Part shown: in pieces, positions 42,469 to 52,181 of the stretch
How the letters are laid out: each line of letters begins with the position of its first letter
How positions within the stretch are numbered: position 1 is the first letter of the stretch
Source: Defluviitaleaceae bacterium
Lineage (GTDB): Bacteria; Bacillota; Clostridia; Lachnospirales; WQUN01
Direction of reading: 5' to 3'
Assembly: GCA_009788055.1 (NCBI GenBank)
Contig: WQSG01000010.1
Location: forward strand, 1-63,683
DNA: 63,683 nt
Translations under genes and position numbers: made by a program
The notes under the pieces: model-generated
The model's database searches: none
What the model saw: the letters and a program-made list of their open reading frames with translations, nothing else
Told to the model about the DNA's origin: nothing

Positions 42469-44391
42469 ATGAAAAACCAAGTACAGCGTATTTTTGCGGT
42501 ATTGTTCGCATTTGCATTGGTGTTTACGAATGCTACCGCAACGGGTTGGGCGGCAGAGGTTGTTCCGCTTTCCACGCAAACCGCAACAACGTTTGCGCAG
42601 TTGGAGACGCATTTGGCAACTGCGGCTGTTACTGCTATCAATATAACGGGGACGTTGTCGGGCGGTACGCTTAACGTCAACCGAACCGTTACGCTGACAG
42701 GTGAAGGGACTATCTCGTTTAACACAAACGCCGCACAGCTTAACATAAACAGCGGCGGGCATTTGATTTTGGACGGCCCGACAATCACAAGAAGTACACT
42801 TAACAATTCCTCCAACGGTGTGCGCCTTGCCGCTTCAAATTCTCGCTTTACGATGAGAAGCGGTGCGGTGCGCGGACATCATGTTGGCGTAGTTCAAGCC
42901 AATACAGATAATACGGGGATTCAGATTACGCTTGAGGGCGGCGTTATCGAAAACAACAGAGAAGGCGGCTTACGTGCAGGCAGACACACAATCACCACAA
43001 TGAGCGGGACGGCAATTATCCGCGGCAATGGTTCTGCGGCACAGGCACTAAGCACAGGCGGCGTTCTGATGAACGGCGGCGGCACATTTAATATGAGCGG
43101 CGGCGAAATAACAAATAACATTGGCGCAACCGGAAACGCGGGCGGCGTAACAATAGGAAGCACAACCGTGCCTGCATCACCCGGTAACTTCACCATGACG
43201 GGCGGCAGAATAACAGACAACCGCGCTCCGCAAGGTGCGGCGATACGTGTTGCGCACAATAATGCGCAAAATGTTTCCATCAGCGCGGCGGCTGTATTTT
43301 CGGGAAATCTTGCGTCACAGGCAACAACAATACGAAATGACTTGTTTGACACATTCACCGCAATACGGCCTGCGACGGTTAGCGCGGGTTATCATGCGTT
43401 TTCAGGCCACGATATTTATGTAACAAACGCACCCGCTCCGCCGCCGCCCGTGGTTGTTACGGGCGTGGTTGTTACCCCGCTTTCGGCAGTGGCAGAGCGC
43501 GGCGAAAATGTTAATTTTTCCGCAGTGGTGAACGGAACGGGCAATCCGCCCCAAGCCGTTATTTGGGCTGTAAGCGGTGCGGTTTCGTCCGACACAACCA
43601 TAAGCAACAACGGCGTTTTAACCGTTTCCGCAAATGAAACCGCCGCAAGTTTAACCGTTACCGCAACGTCGGTTGCAAACAGTTCCGTTTCGGGTTCGGC
43701 AACCGTCACCGTGCAAGCCCCCGCCGAACCTACCCTTATAGTGTCATCCGAAAGCTCGCGGGCGGGCAGAAACGTAAATGTTCAAATTGCCATAGAAAAC
43801 AATCCCGGTTTCGCGTCAATGCTTATGCGCGTGGCGTTCCCCGAGGATTTGACTTTGGTTGGGTATTCCCTAACCGATGCCTATTTGTATCCGTCTTTTA
43901 CCATGCCGTATTTGCCGTCGGAACAAAACCACGTTTTTATGGGATGGGTTGGCAGAGATTCTAACATCGAAACCAACGGCGCGTTGATAAACCTAACCTT
44001 TGCCGTTGCTACGGGCGCGGCTCTTGCTCCGCACCCGATTAGCATTACGTTTGAAAGCGCGAACAACCCCGGCTTTGTTGACCTCCCAACCAAATTAACA
44101 AGTGTTCCGGGTGTGTTGGAAGAACTGAATATTACCGTGATAAACGGCGAAATATCGGTTTTGCCAACTCTTTTGGTAGGCGACTTGAGCGGTGACGGGC
44201 GCGTAACCTCCGCAGACGCGACTTTGCTTGCACAATTCTTGGTAGGCAATATTTCACTGCCCAATCCTCTTGTCGCCGACATAAACTGCGACGGCCAGGT
44301 ATATGTTGACGACCTCATCCGCCTTGCGCGTGTTCTTGTTGGGATGGCTCCAACGCTTTGCCCGCATGGGGGCTGTGACAGGTGTATGTAA
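42469..44391 (+). CDS. Secreted beta-helix protein with Ig-like, cohesin-like and dockerin domains
   Basis: 640 residues; GGGGG eight bases before ATG 42469. Signal peptide at 1-28. Residues about 35-320: right-handed beta-helix repeats (GGVIENNREGGLRAG, MSGGEITNN, MTGGRITDN). A proline-rich linker APAPPPPVVVTG, then an Ig-like (BIG2) domain at about 325-415. Residues about 425-565 resemble a cohesin (VSSESSRAGRNVNVQIAIEN, GALINLTFAVA). The C-terminus is a dockerin (GDLSGDGRVTSADATLLAQF, DINCDGQVYVDDLIRLARVL) ending LCPHGGCDRCM. Suggests a small scaffold or adaptor on the cell surface or in a cellulosome-like assembly. Confidence 0.8.
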   Translation: MKNQVQRIFAVLFAFALVFTNATATGWAAEVVPLSTQTATTFAQLETHLATAAVTAINITGTLSGGTLNVNRTVTLTGEGTISFNTNAAQLNINSGGHLILDGPTITRSTLNNSSNGVRLAASNSRFTMRSGAVRGHHVGVVQANTDNTGIQITLEGGVIENNREGGLRAGRHTITTMSGTAIIRGNGSAAQALSTGGVLMNGGGTFNMSGGEITNNIGATGNAGGVTIGSTTVPASPGNFTMTGGRITDNRAPQGAAIRVAHNNAQNVSISAAAVFSGNLASQATTIRNDLFDTFTAIRPATVSAGYHAFSGHDIYVTNAPAPPPPVVVTGVVVTPLSAVAERGENVNFSAVVNGTGNPPQAVIWAVSGAVSSDTTISNNGVLTVSANETAASLTVTATSVANSSVSGSATVTVQAPAEPTLIVSSESSRAGRNVNVQIAIENNPGFASMLMRVAFPEDLTLVGYSLTDAYLYPSFTMPYLPSEQNHVFMGWVGRDSNIETNGALINLTFAVATGAALAPHPISITFESANNPGFVDLPTKLTSVPGVLEELNITVINGEISVLPTLLVGDLSGDGRVTSADATLLAQFLVGNISLPNPLVADINCDGQVYVDDLIRLARVLVGMAPTLCPHGGCDRCM

Positions 44392-44418
44392 GGAAATCCA
44401 CGGGAAGGTCTGAAATAA

Positions 44419-45222
44419 ATGGTACTGGGAATTGACGTTGGCGGCTCTACCACAAAAATAGTTGGGTTTTGCAAAGGTGAATGCGCTGGGATGTTGCAGG
44501 TTGAAGCCGGCGACAGCGTTACGTCTGCCTTTGGCGCGTTCGGAAAATTTTGCGCAGAGTATAGCGTTCGCATGGGCGATATCGAAAAAATTATGGTAAC
44601 GGGCGTTGGCGCGGCGGGGCTTGAGAAAGGTATGTACGACATTCCCACAACTCGCGTGGACGAATTTATGGCAATCGGAATTGGCGGCTTAAAGCTTGCC
44701 GCCCTTTCCGATGCGTTTATCATAAGCGCGGGCACGGGTACGGCTTTGGTTAAGGCAAGCGCGTCGGAAATAAAACACCTTGGCGGAAGCGGCGTTGGCG
44801 GCGGAATGTTGCTTAATCTTTGCGAACGGTTTGCGGGTGTGCATTCATATGCGGGCATCACAGACATTGCAAAAAACGGCGACCTTTCCGCAATCGACCT
44901 TCGCCTTTGCGATATCTCCCGCGAAAAAATAGGCAATCTTCCGCCCGACACCACCGTTTCCAATTTCGGAAATCTTCGCGATAACGCCAAGCCCGCCGAC
45001 TTTGTACTCGGCTTCATGAACATGATTTTTGAAAGCGTTGGCATGATGGCAATTTTCGCAACCCTTGGCAGCGACGTAAAAGACATAGTTCTAATCGGCG
45101 CGCTTTCGGGCGCGGAACACGCCGCCGTCGTTTTCCAAAACCTTGCCAAAATCCATCACGTCAAATTCCACATCCCCAAAGACGCGATTTTTGCGACAGC
45201 GGTTGGTGCCGCGCTTTCTTAG
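44419..45222 (+). CDS. coaW: Type II pantothenate kinase
   Basis: 267 residues, GGGAAGG upstream of ATG 44419. ASKHA-fold kinase: GIDVGGSTTKIVGF, TGVGAAGLEKG, IISAGTGTALVKA and GGSGVGGGMLLNLCE. Phosphorylates pantothenate, the first step of coenzyme A synthesis. Length and motifs agree with the Staphylococcus-type enzyme. coaE, which encodes the last step, is in this window at 60.1 kb. Confidence 0.88.
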   Translation: MVLGIDVGGSTTKIVGFCKGECAGMLQVEAGDSVTSAFGAFGKFCAEYSVRMGDIEKIMVTGVGAAGLEKGMYDIPTTRVDEFMAIGIGGLKLAALSDAFIISAGTGTALVKASASEIKHLGGSGVGGGMLLNLCERFAGVHSYAGITDIAKNGDLSAIDLRLCDISREKIGNLPPDTTVSNFGNLRDNAKPADFVLGFMNMIFESVGMMAIFATLGSDVKDIVLIGALSGAEHAAVVFQNLAKIHHVKFHIPKDAIFATAVGAALS

Positions 45223-45432
45223 AAGATAAGACCGTGGGGCTCTGCCCCACACCCCGCAAACTTTTTGAAAAAAGTTTGAACAAAAACTTTAACTTAAAAA
45301 TCGCCGCGAATTTCGCGGCGATTTTTAGATTACGATAATCGTTTATCGCTAGTCCATGTTAAAGTTTTTTGCCCCGCTTTTTTTCAAAAAAGCGGGTGGG
45401 GTTCGGGGCGAAGCCCCGAGAACTTACTAAAA
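45223..45432. repeat. Composite palindromic repeat between convergent genes
   Basis: Left arm GGGGCTCTGCCCC and AAACTTTTTGAAAAAAGTTT; centre AATCGCCGCGAATTTCGCGGCGATTTTT; right arm with AAAGTTTTTTGCCCCGC, TTTTTTTCAAAAAA and GGGGCGAAGCCCC. Same plan as at 18.7, 28.9 and 63.6 kb, again tail-to-tail between two genes. Confidence 0.82.
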
Positions 45433-46746
45433 TTACCCTACAGAAGCCCTGTTTCCTCCTCCGCTTGGACGGCGGCGGCGGGGTTTTCTGTATATGGGTT
45501 GACGATTTTCGTTGGTTACAATTGTTGGGGGTTTGTTGGACTCTACCGTGTCGCGTGTGATAATGCAACGCTCTATGGTGGAGTTGCTTGGCACATCGTA
45601 CATGGTTTCGGTTAGGAGGTTTTCGACTATGGCGCGCAGACCGCGTGCGCCTGTTTCGCGCTCCAGTGCCTTTCTGGCGATGGCGCGAAGGGCGTCCTCT
45701 TCAAATTCCAGTTGTACGTGGTCGAGTTCCAGCAAGTATTGATATTGTTTTGTTAGTGCGTTGCGTGGGCGGCTTAGGATGGAAACCAGCGTTTCCTCGT
45801 CAAGGTTGTTTAGTGTAACAACAACGGGAACGCGCCCGATAAGTTCGGGGATAAGCCCGTAGCGGTGAAGGTCGCGCGGCTGAACGTGTTGCAAAATGTC
45901 GTCTTCGACTTTTTCGGCTTTGGTTTTAACTTCCGCACCGAAGCCGATTATTTTTTTATTCATGCGCTGTTCAATGATTTTTTCCAGCCCCGCAAACGCG
46001 CCGCCGCAAATGAACAGGATGTTTGTTGTATCAATTTGAAGGAAATCTTGATGGGGGTGCTTGCGCCCGCCCTGCGGCGGAACGGAAGCAACCGTGCCTT
46101 CCAAAATTTTAAGGAGTGCTTGTTGAACGCCCTCGCCGCTAACGTCCCGCGTGATGGAGGGATTGTCCGAACGGCGCGAGATTTTGTCCAGCTCGTCGAT
46201 ATAGATTATGCCGCGCTCTGCGCGTTCGATGTCGAAGTCGGCGGCTTGGATTAGTTTTAACAGGATGTTCTCAACGTCTTCACCTACGTAACCCGCCTCT
46301 GTAAGGCTTGTTGCGTCTGCAATGGCTATTGGAACTTGCAAGTATCGTGCCAAAGTTTGCGCAAGGTGGGTTTTGCCAACGCCCGTTGGGCCGATTAAAA
46401 GCACGTTACTTTTTTGCACTTCGATGTCTTCATCATCTGCCATATGTTGCATGGCAATGCGCTTGTAGTGATTGTACACGGCAACAGAAAGCGCGACTTT
46501 TGCCCGCTCCTGCCCAATTACATATTCGTCAAGGAAAGACTTGATTTCTTTTGGTTTCGGCAGTTGGAAAGCCTCGTCAAAATCCGGCGGGTCTTCCATG
46601 CTTTCGTCAAGGATTCCGCAACACATATCAACGCACTGGTCGCAAATGTAAACATTCGCGCCTGCAATGATTTTGTCAACTTGGTCTTGATGTTTGCCGC
46701 AGAAAGAACATCTGGCGATGTTTCGTGTATCAAATTTTGAAGGCAT
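45433..46746 (-). CDS. clpX: ATP-dependent Clp protease ATP-binding subunit ClpX
   Basis: 437 residues. N-terminal zinc-binding domain ([10 protein letters not shown] ... ICDQCVDMC), Walker [15 protein letters not shown], Walker [12 protein letters not shown], sensor segment [18 protein letters not shown] and the C-terminal [10 protein letters not shown]. Unfolds substrates for ClpP. Start overlaps the clpP stop by one base, giving a tight tig-clpP-clpX operon. A basic tail of about 20 residues ([19 protein letters not shown]) follows the conserved part. Confidence 0.97.
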   Translation of the reverse strand: MPSKFDTRNIARCSFCGKHQDQVDKIIAGANVYICDQCVDMCCGILDESMEDPPDFDEAFQLPKPKEIKSFLDEYVIGQERAKVALSVAVYNHYKRIAMQHMADDEDIEVQKSNVLLIGPTGVGKTHLAQTLARYLQVPIAIADATSLTEAGYVGEDVENILLKLIQAADFDIERAERGIIYIDELDKISRRSDNPSITRDVSGEGVQQALLKILEGTVASVPPQGGRKHPHQDFLQIDTTNILFICGGAFAGLEKIIEQRMNKKIIGFGAEVKTKAEKVEDDILQHVQPRDLHRYGLIPELIGRVPVVVTLNNLDEETLVSILSRPRNALTKQYQYLLELDHVQLEFEEDALRAIARKALERETGARGLRAIVENLLTETMYDVPSNSTIERCIITRDTVESNKPPTIVTNENRQPIYRKPRRRRPSGGGNRASVG

Positions 46747-47339
46747 TAGGCGGACTCCCTTCGGCTTATGATTTTGTCGATTAACCCGAACTCAAGAGCC
46801 TCTTCGGCGGTGAGGAAGTTGTCGCGCTCGGAAGCGTTTGTAACAACTTCAACACTTTTGCCTGTGTTTTGCGCCAAAATTTCGTTAAGTTTTTTCTTAA
46901 TTTGAATGATGCGCTCGGCGTGGATTTGAATGTCCGTTGCTTGACCTCTTGCGCCGCCGCTTGGTTGGTGAATCATAACCTCTGCGTTGGGCAGGGCAAA
47001 GCGTTTGCCTTTCGCGCCGCCCGCAAGCAAAAACGCGCCCATGCTTGCCGCCATGCCCACACAAATGGTGGAAACATCACATTTTACATGGTTCATGGTA
47101 TCGTAAATAGCCATGCCCGCCGTAATCGCGCCGCCCGGAGAATTTATATACAACGAGATATCTTTGTCCGGGTCTTCGGATTCCAAGAACAAAAGCTGGG
47201 CTACGATTAGGCTCGCACTTACGTCCGAAACTTCGTCACCAAGAAAGATGATTCTGTCTTTCAGCAAGCGAGAGTAAATGTCATAAGAACGCTCGCCGCG
47301 GCTGGTTTGCTCAATTACGTATGGTACAAGGTTTGCCAT
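46746..47339 (-). CDS. clpP: ATP-dependent Clp protease proteolytic subunit
   Basis: 197 residues. Begins [20 protein letters not shown], with [20 protein letters not shown], the catalytic serine in [12 protein letters not shown] and the histidine in [14 protein letters not shown]; the aspartate follows in the C-terminal [14 protein letters not shown] region. Forms the tetradecameric protease core. One base separates it from tig. Confidence 0.97.
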   Translation of the reverse strand: MANLVPYVIEQTSRGERSYDIYSRLLKDRIIFLGDEVSDVSASLIVAQLLFLESEDPDKDISLYINSPGGAITAGMAIYDTMNHVKCDVSTICVGMAASMGAFLLAGGAKGKRFALPNAEVMIHQPSGGARGQATDIQIHAERIIQIKKKLNEILAQNTGKSVEVVTNASERDNFLTAEEALEFGLIDKIISRRESA

Positions 47340-48716
47340 TTAAAATTCCCCCTGTTCTTCGTTGTCGTCTTCTTCAACTTCTTCAAAAACATCATCATCA
47401 GACGCAACGGCTTTTTCCATTATAAGCTCCAGTGCCTTCTCGCACAGAAGTGAACGCTCAAGCTCTTTACGGCGAAGCGGTTGCATTTCTTCAATAACTT
47501 TTGCAAGCTCGTCGCCCTCTTTGCCGGTTGCTTCTTCCACGCGTTTTGTGAAATCTTCTTCGTCAACGGTTAGATTTTCTTTTACCGCAACGGCTTCAAG
47601 CGTAAGCATTCCTTTTACATCGTCCTCGGCTTGTTTGCGCCAAGATGCCCGTAAAAATTCTTCCGACGTTCCTGTGAAACGCATATAGTTTTCCACATCC
47701 ATGCCACGCATTTGGATGGAGCGGGAAAATTCAAAAAACATATCGTCAAGACGACCAAGGTACATTTCCTCGGGAATTTCCACGGTTGCCGTTTCCGCAA
47801 GCTTCTTAAGAACGTGATTGCGTCTGCGATTATCAAGGTTTGCGGTATTTCTTTCCGTGATTTTTTTAGCCAAATCATCTTTAAATTCCGCAAGCGTGTC
47901 AAATTCTGAAACGTCTTCCGCAAATTCGTCGTCGATTTCGGGGAGTTCGTTGGCTTTTACGTCCAAAATTTCCACTTCAAAGGTAGCGGCTTTCCCTGCA
48001 AATTCGGGCGCGTGATAATCTTCCGGAAAAGTTACTTCAACATTAAACTCATCGCCCGGAACATGGCCTACAACCTGTTCCTCAAAACCGGGAATAAACT
48101 GCCCCGAACCAAGGGTAAGGTCGTGGTCTTCGTTAGAGCCGCCTTCAAACGGTTCGCCATCCATAAAGCCTTTGAAATTTATTGTAACAACGTCTTTAAG
48201 TTCCGCAGGGCGGTTAACGCTTAACAAACGCGCATTTTTCTCTTGCTCGGCTTTAAGCGCGTTTTCAATGTCCTCTTCCGTCGCTTCCGCAGAGGTGTTG
48301 GGGTACGTAAGCCCCGCGTATTCGCCAACCTGCGCCTCGGGGCGAACGTGTACGATTGCAACAAAAGTCGCGCCTTCTTTTTCGCATATCTCGCCGGGGT
48401 CAACATCAGGCCTGTAAACGGGTTCTATCTCGTGTTTTTCCAACACTTCTTCATATATATCGGGCAAAATAAAATTAATCGCGTCATCGTGAAAAACATC
48501 GCGCCCGTAAAGTTGCTCTATCATTTTGCGCGGGGCTTTGCCTTTACGAAACCCCGGAATATTAAAATATTGCTTGTTCCGCGAATATACATGGTGCAAA
48601 CCCTCACGCAAACGCTCCGCGCTTACCGTTATGGTTATCTTAATTTTAGTGCCTTCAAGTTTTTCCATCTCACTGGATACTAATCCTGTTGTTTTACTTT
48701 TTTTCGCCGATGCCAT
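47340..48716 (-). CDS. tig: Trigger factor
   Basis: 458 residues; GGAGGGTG upstream of ATG 48716. Ribosome-binding domain with the FRKGKAPRKMIEQ signature, PPIase domain (VVTINFKGFMDGEPFEGGSN, LTLGSGQFIPGFEEQVVGH) and helical chaperone arms. First gene of the tig-clpP-clpX operon, which joins nascent-chain folding with protein quality control. Acidic C-terminal tail (EEVEEDDNEEQGEF). Confidence 0.95.
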   Translation of the reverse strand: MASAKKSKTTGLVSSEMEKLEGTKIKITITVSAERLREGLHHVYSRNKQYFNIPGFRKGKAPRKMIEQLYGRDVFHDDAINFILPDIYEEVLEKHEIEPVYRPDVDPGEICEKEGATFVAIVHVRPEAQVGEYAGLTYPNTSAEATEEDIENALKAEQEKNARLLSVNRPAELKDVVTINFKGFMDGEPFEGGSNEDHDLTLGSGQFIPGFEEQVVGHVPGDEFNVEVTFPEDYHAPEFAGKAATFEVEILDVKANELPEIDDEFAEDVSEFDTLAEFKDDLAKKITERNTANLDNRRRNHVLKKLAETATVEIPEEMYLGRLDDMFFEFSRSIQMRGMDVENYMRFTGTSEEFLRASWRKQAEDDVKGMLTLEAVAVKENLTVDEEDFTKRVEEATGKEGDELAKVIEEMQPLRRKELERSLLCEKALELIMEKAVASDDDVFEEVEEDDNEEQGEF

Positions 48717-48761
48717 ATTTCCGCACCCTCCGTATCATCCGAGTATTTTGCATTACGAATG

Positions 48762-48789
48762 AGTATATCACAGAGAATTAAAGTTGCAA
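48762..48789 (-). promoter_or_regulatory. tig operon promoter
   Basis: On the minus strand TTGCAA (48784-48789), 16-base spacer, TATACT (48762-48767). No CIRCE or CtsR-type operator was recognised nearby. Confidence 0.8.
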
Positions 48790-48964
48790 AGAAAAAATCT
48801 TAGACAATTTTTTTTGGCACTTTTTCCGTACAAATATGTTGATGAGTACCCCGGTGTTCCATAGGATTTGAAATTGGACGGCTCATCTGTCTTGAAGTTG
48901 TCCCATGCTTTACATATTGCGGTGGATATTTTAAAATGATGAAAACAGCTTAGGAGGTGCAGAA

Positions 48965-49171
48965 ATGCAGAATAGAGAGCTTCAAGAACGCCAAGAACTG
49001 GCTTTGTTTGAAAACAGTTTGGCGCAGGAATTTTTAGCAAAAGGACAACACGAGAAACTATCACGGTATTTGAAAATGACCGACAAGCGGTTACGCAGCG
49101 GCATGACTGCGGAAGAGATTGACGCAGTTAAAAAGCGCGCTAAAGAAGCATATGAAGATTGGGATGTATAA
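48965..49171 (+). CDS. Small helical hypothetical protein
   Basis: 68 residues with an excellent AGGAGGTG five bases before ATG 48965. Highly charged and helical: RELQERQELALFENSLAQEF, then RYLKMTDKRLRSGMTAEEID, ending KRAKEAYEDWDV. No signal peptide and no named family. Divergent from tig and followed closely by the secreted toroid protein. Confidence 0.75.
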   Translation: MQNRELQERQELALFENSLAQEFLAKGQHEKLSRYLKMTDKRLRSGMTAEEIDAVKKRAKEAYEDWDV

Positions 49172-49204
49172 GGAATCCGAAAAACAAATCGGGACGTGAA
49201 AATT

Positions 49205-50176
49205 ATGCAACGAATTTTTAAATCTACAGCAATCTTTATTTTGGTATGTGTATTACTATCAAATGCCGCGCCTGTTTTTGCGGCTTGCCCTGCGGAAAAT
49301 TTGGATAGGGCGATAGGGCGCACGGCATCGTATTTGCAACGGGCTGTGTGGGCTCCGCAGGTGGGTTCGGTTGGGGGCGAGTGGACGGTTTTTGGTCTGG
49401 CGCGTAGTGCGCGGCGCGTTCCTGCATTGTATTTTCGGCGGTATTTGTGGGCGGTTGAAGCGCATTTGCGGGCGAACGGCGGCGTTTTGAGTGAGAGTCG
49501 TTTTACGGAATACTCGCGTGTAATTCTCGCGCTTACGGCGGCGGGGTTTGACCCGCGAAATGTGGCGGGCGTTGACCTTACATTGCCGCTGGGCGATTTT
49601 GAGCGAACCGTGAGACAGGGCGTAAACGGTGCGGTTTTCGCGCTTTTGGCGTTGGACAGCGCGGGCTATGAAATTCCCGCTAACCCGAATGCAACAACGC
49701 AGGCAACGCGGGAAATGTTTGTTGCGGAAATTCTGCGGCTTCAATTTGAAGATGGCGGCTGGGGTTTCGCGGGCGAAGTAAGCGACATCGATATAACGGG
49801 AATGGCACTGCAAGCCTTGGCAAAATATCTTGAAAACGAAAGCGTTTATGCCGCGGTGGAACGCGCCTTGGATTTCTTGGCGGAAAGCCAAAACCAAGAC
49901 GGCGGCTGGGGGCAAAACGAATCTGTTTTGGAAAGCTCTGTACAGGTTCTTGTGGCGTTTGCGGAATTGGGCATTCCGCTGAATTATCCGCGATTTGTTC
50001 AAAACGGCAACACGGTTTTGGACAGTGTGTTGGGCTTTCAAAATTCAGACGGAAGTTTCCGCCGCGAAATTAATTTTGCAGAGGGCAATTTGATGTCTAC
50101 GGAAATAGCTTTTTACGGACTTGTTGCCGCGCAAAGAAGCGCGAACGGCAAAAGTAGCCTGTACCGCATGGGTTGA
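49205..50176 (+). CDS. Secreted alpha-toroid (prenyltransferase/squalene-oxidase repeat) protein
   Basis: About 323 residues from ATG 49205; GTG 49196 is an alternative. Signal peptide ends after NAAPVFA. At least two QW-like repeats are visible: LQFEDGGWGFAGE and ESQNQDGGWGQNE, with a third FQNSDGSF, spaced by helices as in alpha/alpha toroid folds. It lacks the DxDD motif of squalene-hopene cyclases, so a binding role (as in secreted cobalamin- or ligand-binding relatives) is more likely than catalysis. No anchoring domain. Confidence 0.7.
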   Translation: MQRIFKSTAIFILVCVLLSNAAPVFAACPAENLDRAIGRTASYLQRAVWAPQVGSVGGEWTVFGLARSARRVPALYFRRYLWAVEAHLRANGGVLSESRFTEYSRVILALTAAGFDPRNVAGVDLTLPLGDFERTVRQGVNGAVFALLALDSAGYEIPANPNATTQATREMFVAEILRLQFEDGGWGFAGEVSDIDITGMALQALAKYLENESVYAAVERALDFLAESQNQDGGWGQNESVLESSVQVLVAFAELGIPLNYPRFVQNGNTVLDSVLGFQNSDGSFRREINFAEGNLMSTEIAFYGLVAAQRSANGKSSLYRMG

Positions 50177-50248
50177 CACTAACCCACAAACGTAGGAAGT
50201 TTGCTGTGATTGGCGCAACGATTTTATATTTTGGGGGGGCGTAGATTG

Positions 50249-50779
50249 ATGAGTGTGCTGGATTTTTTTGATATATACACTAGCTTAGCAAAACAGCTTT
50301 TTGAGGCACTGGCAGAAGCTCATCAATTAACACGACCGGATGAATATAACGATAGGACACATTGTTATGTTTGGATTGATGATATATTGTCAAAAAACTA
50401 TGAAGATGATGATATTGGAATTAAAGATTGTTTCACGCTATCCGGTAAACAATGGAACTGGTATACCCACGCTCCGCATTGCGATTTTGCCTGCTTAGAT
50501 GATGCCGATAAAACAAATTTAGAAGCAAATTGGTATAACTACAATATTGTCGATTCAGGTTTTTTAACTCGTTTTCTATTAACGTATCCACCGGCAAAAA
50601 AAGCAATAAGTGGTTTTGAAGTTGATTTCCACACTATTACGGATATGCTTGAGAAGTATGTCAAAGACGGTTATCTATACAGGATAGAGAATAGCGTTGA
50701 TTTTATCAGGTTAGAACATATCATTGATAAGCAAACTGCCGCAGAAAAACTTAAATTTGACAATATACATACACAATAG
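50249..50779 (+). CDS. Hypothetical protein, A+T-rich gene
   Basis: 176 residues; ATG 50249 with GGGGGG upstream (the frame opens at 50210). Acidic, no signal peptide: LFEALAEAHQLTRPDEYNDR, HCYVWIDDILSKNYEDDDIG, FEVDFHTITDMLEKYVKDG. Codon use is much more A+T-rich than in its neighbours, suggesting transfer. It looks like the immunity-protein or small accessory class but I cannot name a family. Confidence 0.6.
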   Translation: MSVLDFFDIYTSLAKQLFEALAEAHQLTRPDEYNDRTHCYVWIDDILSKNYEDDDIGIKDCFTLSGKQWNWYTHAPHCDFACLDDADKTNLEANWYNYNIVDSGFLTRFLLTYPPAKKAISGFEVDFHTITDMLEKYVKDGYLYRIENSVDFIRLEHIIDKQTAAEKLKFDNIHTQ

Positions 50780-50820
50780 GTAAAATAAAGGAAAATGCAA
50801 AATGGAAGGGGTTTCTTTAC

Positions 50821-52170
50821 ATGAAACGTAAAATTTTTATTCTATTGTGTATGATTGCCGCCGCGTTTGTTTTTTCGGCGTGTAACAACAATGACACAAC
50901 GCCCGTTGATGTAAGCGAAAACGGTGCGGCTGTTCCCCCAACGCAGGAAATCAGGGATATTCCACCGGAAGCGGCGCAAGCAAGACCCGCCACGGTTGTT
51001 CCGCCGCCGCCCCCGCCGGACGCACGGCGTGACGCGGCAGTTGAAATAAATTTAACGGAAGCCCCCGATCCGGAACCTTCGCCGTGGTATGACGCGGCAG
51101 AAATGGTAGCGCAAATGCGGGTGGGCTGGAACTTAGGCAACTCTCTGGACGCGCACCCCCACGGGAATGTTCTGCAATTCGACCGCCCCGTTTCCACCCA
51201 CGAAACAATGTGGGGCAACCCCGTAACCACGCAGGAGAATATCCAAACAATCGCGGCGGCGGGCTTTGATGTTCTTCGTGTGCCTGTAACATGGTACGCA
51301 AGAATGGTTAGCGGCGATGATAATTACACCATCCGCCAAGACTGGATGGACAGGGTAATTGAAGTGGTAAACTGGGGCTTGGATGAAGGTATGTTCGTAA
51401 TCGTGAACACCCACCATGACGAGCATATTTTTGGCGTCTTGGACGAAGAACTGGAAGAGTCCAAGATAGTAATTGCGCGCTTGTGGGAACAAATCGGATA
51501 CGTGTTCCGCGACTATACGCATATGTTAATCTTTGAAGGGCTTAACGAGCCGCGAACAATCGGCAGTCCTGCGGAATGGAACGGCGGCACACCCGAGGAA
51601 CGCAATAATGTAAATATATTGAATCAGGTTTTTGTGGACACTGTTCGCGCAATCGGCGGAAATAATACTAACCGTATGCTTATGGTTCCCACATATGCCG
51701 CTTCTGCGTCTAACCGCGCAATACAAGACTTTGTTCTTCCGCAAGACCCAACCAATGACGTAAACAAACTAATCGTATCGCTTCATATGTATGAGCCTTA
51801 CAATTTCGCGCTTACACTAAGCCCGACAATGAGAACAGGCTGGACGACCCAAAACAACGACGACACAGGCCCAATCGTTTGGGGGCTGGACAGAGCATAC
51901 AACCACTTTGTTTCGCAGGGAATCCCCGTAATCATGGGCGAAATGGGTGCGCTAAACCGTGACAACGCCAATTCTCGCGCACAGTGGACATACTTCTATG
52001 TGTCTGAAGCTATGGCGCGTGAAATCGTTTGCGTGTGGTGGGATAACGGACGCATTGGAACATCGCTTTCCCAAGCTGACGGCGACCATTTCGGCATTTT
52101 TAACAGGCGCACAAACGAATTCCCATTCCCCGAAATTATTGACGCTCTAATGAATGCGTCTGTACGGTAA
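50821..52170 (+). CDS. GH5 endoglucanase lipoprotein
   Basis: 449 residues; GAAGGGG upstream of ATG 50821. Lipobox FVFSAC with the acylated cysteine at about 21, then a Pro/Ala-rich linker to about residue 80. The GH5 barrel follows: MRVGWNLGNSLDAHP, GFDVLRVPVTWYARM, VIVNTHHDEHIFG, the acid/base Glu in LIFEGLNEPR and the nucleophile Glu in IPVIMGEMGALNRDN, and late VCVWWDNG. Predicted to cleave beta-1,4-glucans at the cell surface. There is no dockerin, so it is membrane-anchored rather than scaffold-bound. Confidence 0.93.
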   Translation: MKRKIFILLCMIAAAFVFSACNNNDTTPVDVSENGAAVPPTQEIRDIPPEAAQARPATVVPPPPPPDARRDAAVEINLTEAPDPEPSPWYDAAEMVAQMRVGWNLGNSLDAHPHGNVLQFDRPVSTHETMWGNPVTTQENIQTIAAAGFDVLRVPVTWYARMVSGDDNYTIRQDWMDRVIEVVNWGLDEGMFVIVNTHHDEHIFGVLDEELEESKIVIARLWEQIGYVFRDYTHMLIFEGLNEPRTIGSPAEWNGGTPEERNNVNILNQVFVDTVRAIGGNNTNRMLMVPTYAASASNRAIQDFVLPQDPTNDVNKLIVSLHMYEPYNFALTLSPTMRTGWTTQNNDDTGPIVWGLDRAYNHFVSQGIPVIMGEMGALNRDNANSRAQWTYFYVSEAMAREIVCVWWDNGRIGTSLSQADGDHFGIFNRRTNEFPFPEIIDALMNASVR

Positions 52171-52181
52171 GGGATGGTGAT

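Noticed and set aside
48768-49064. Minus-strand 98-codon frame upstream of tig
   Set aside because: It contains the tig promoter and overlaps the well-supported small gene at 48965; no ribosome site.
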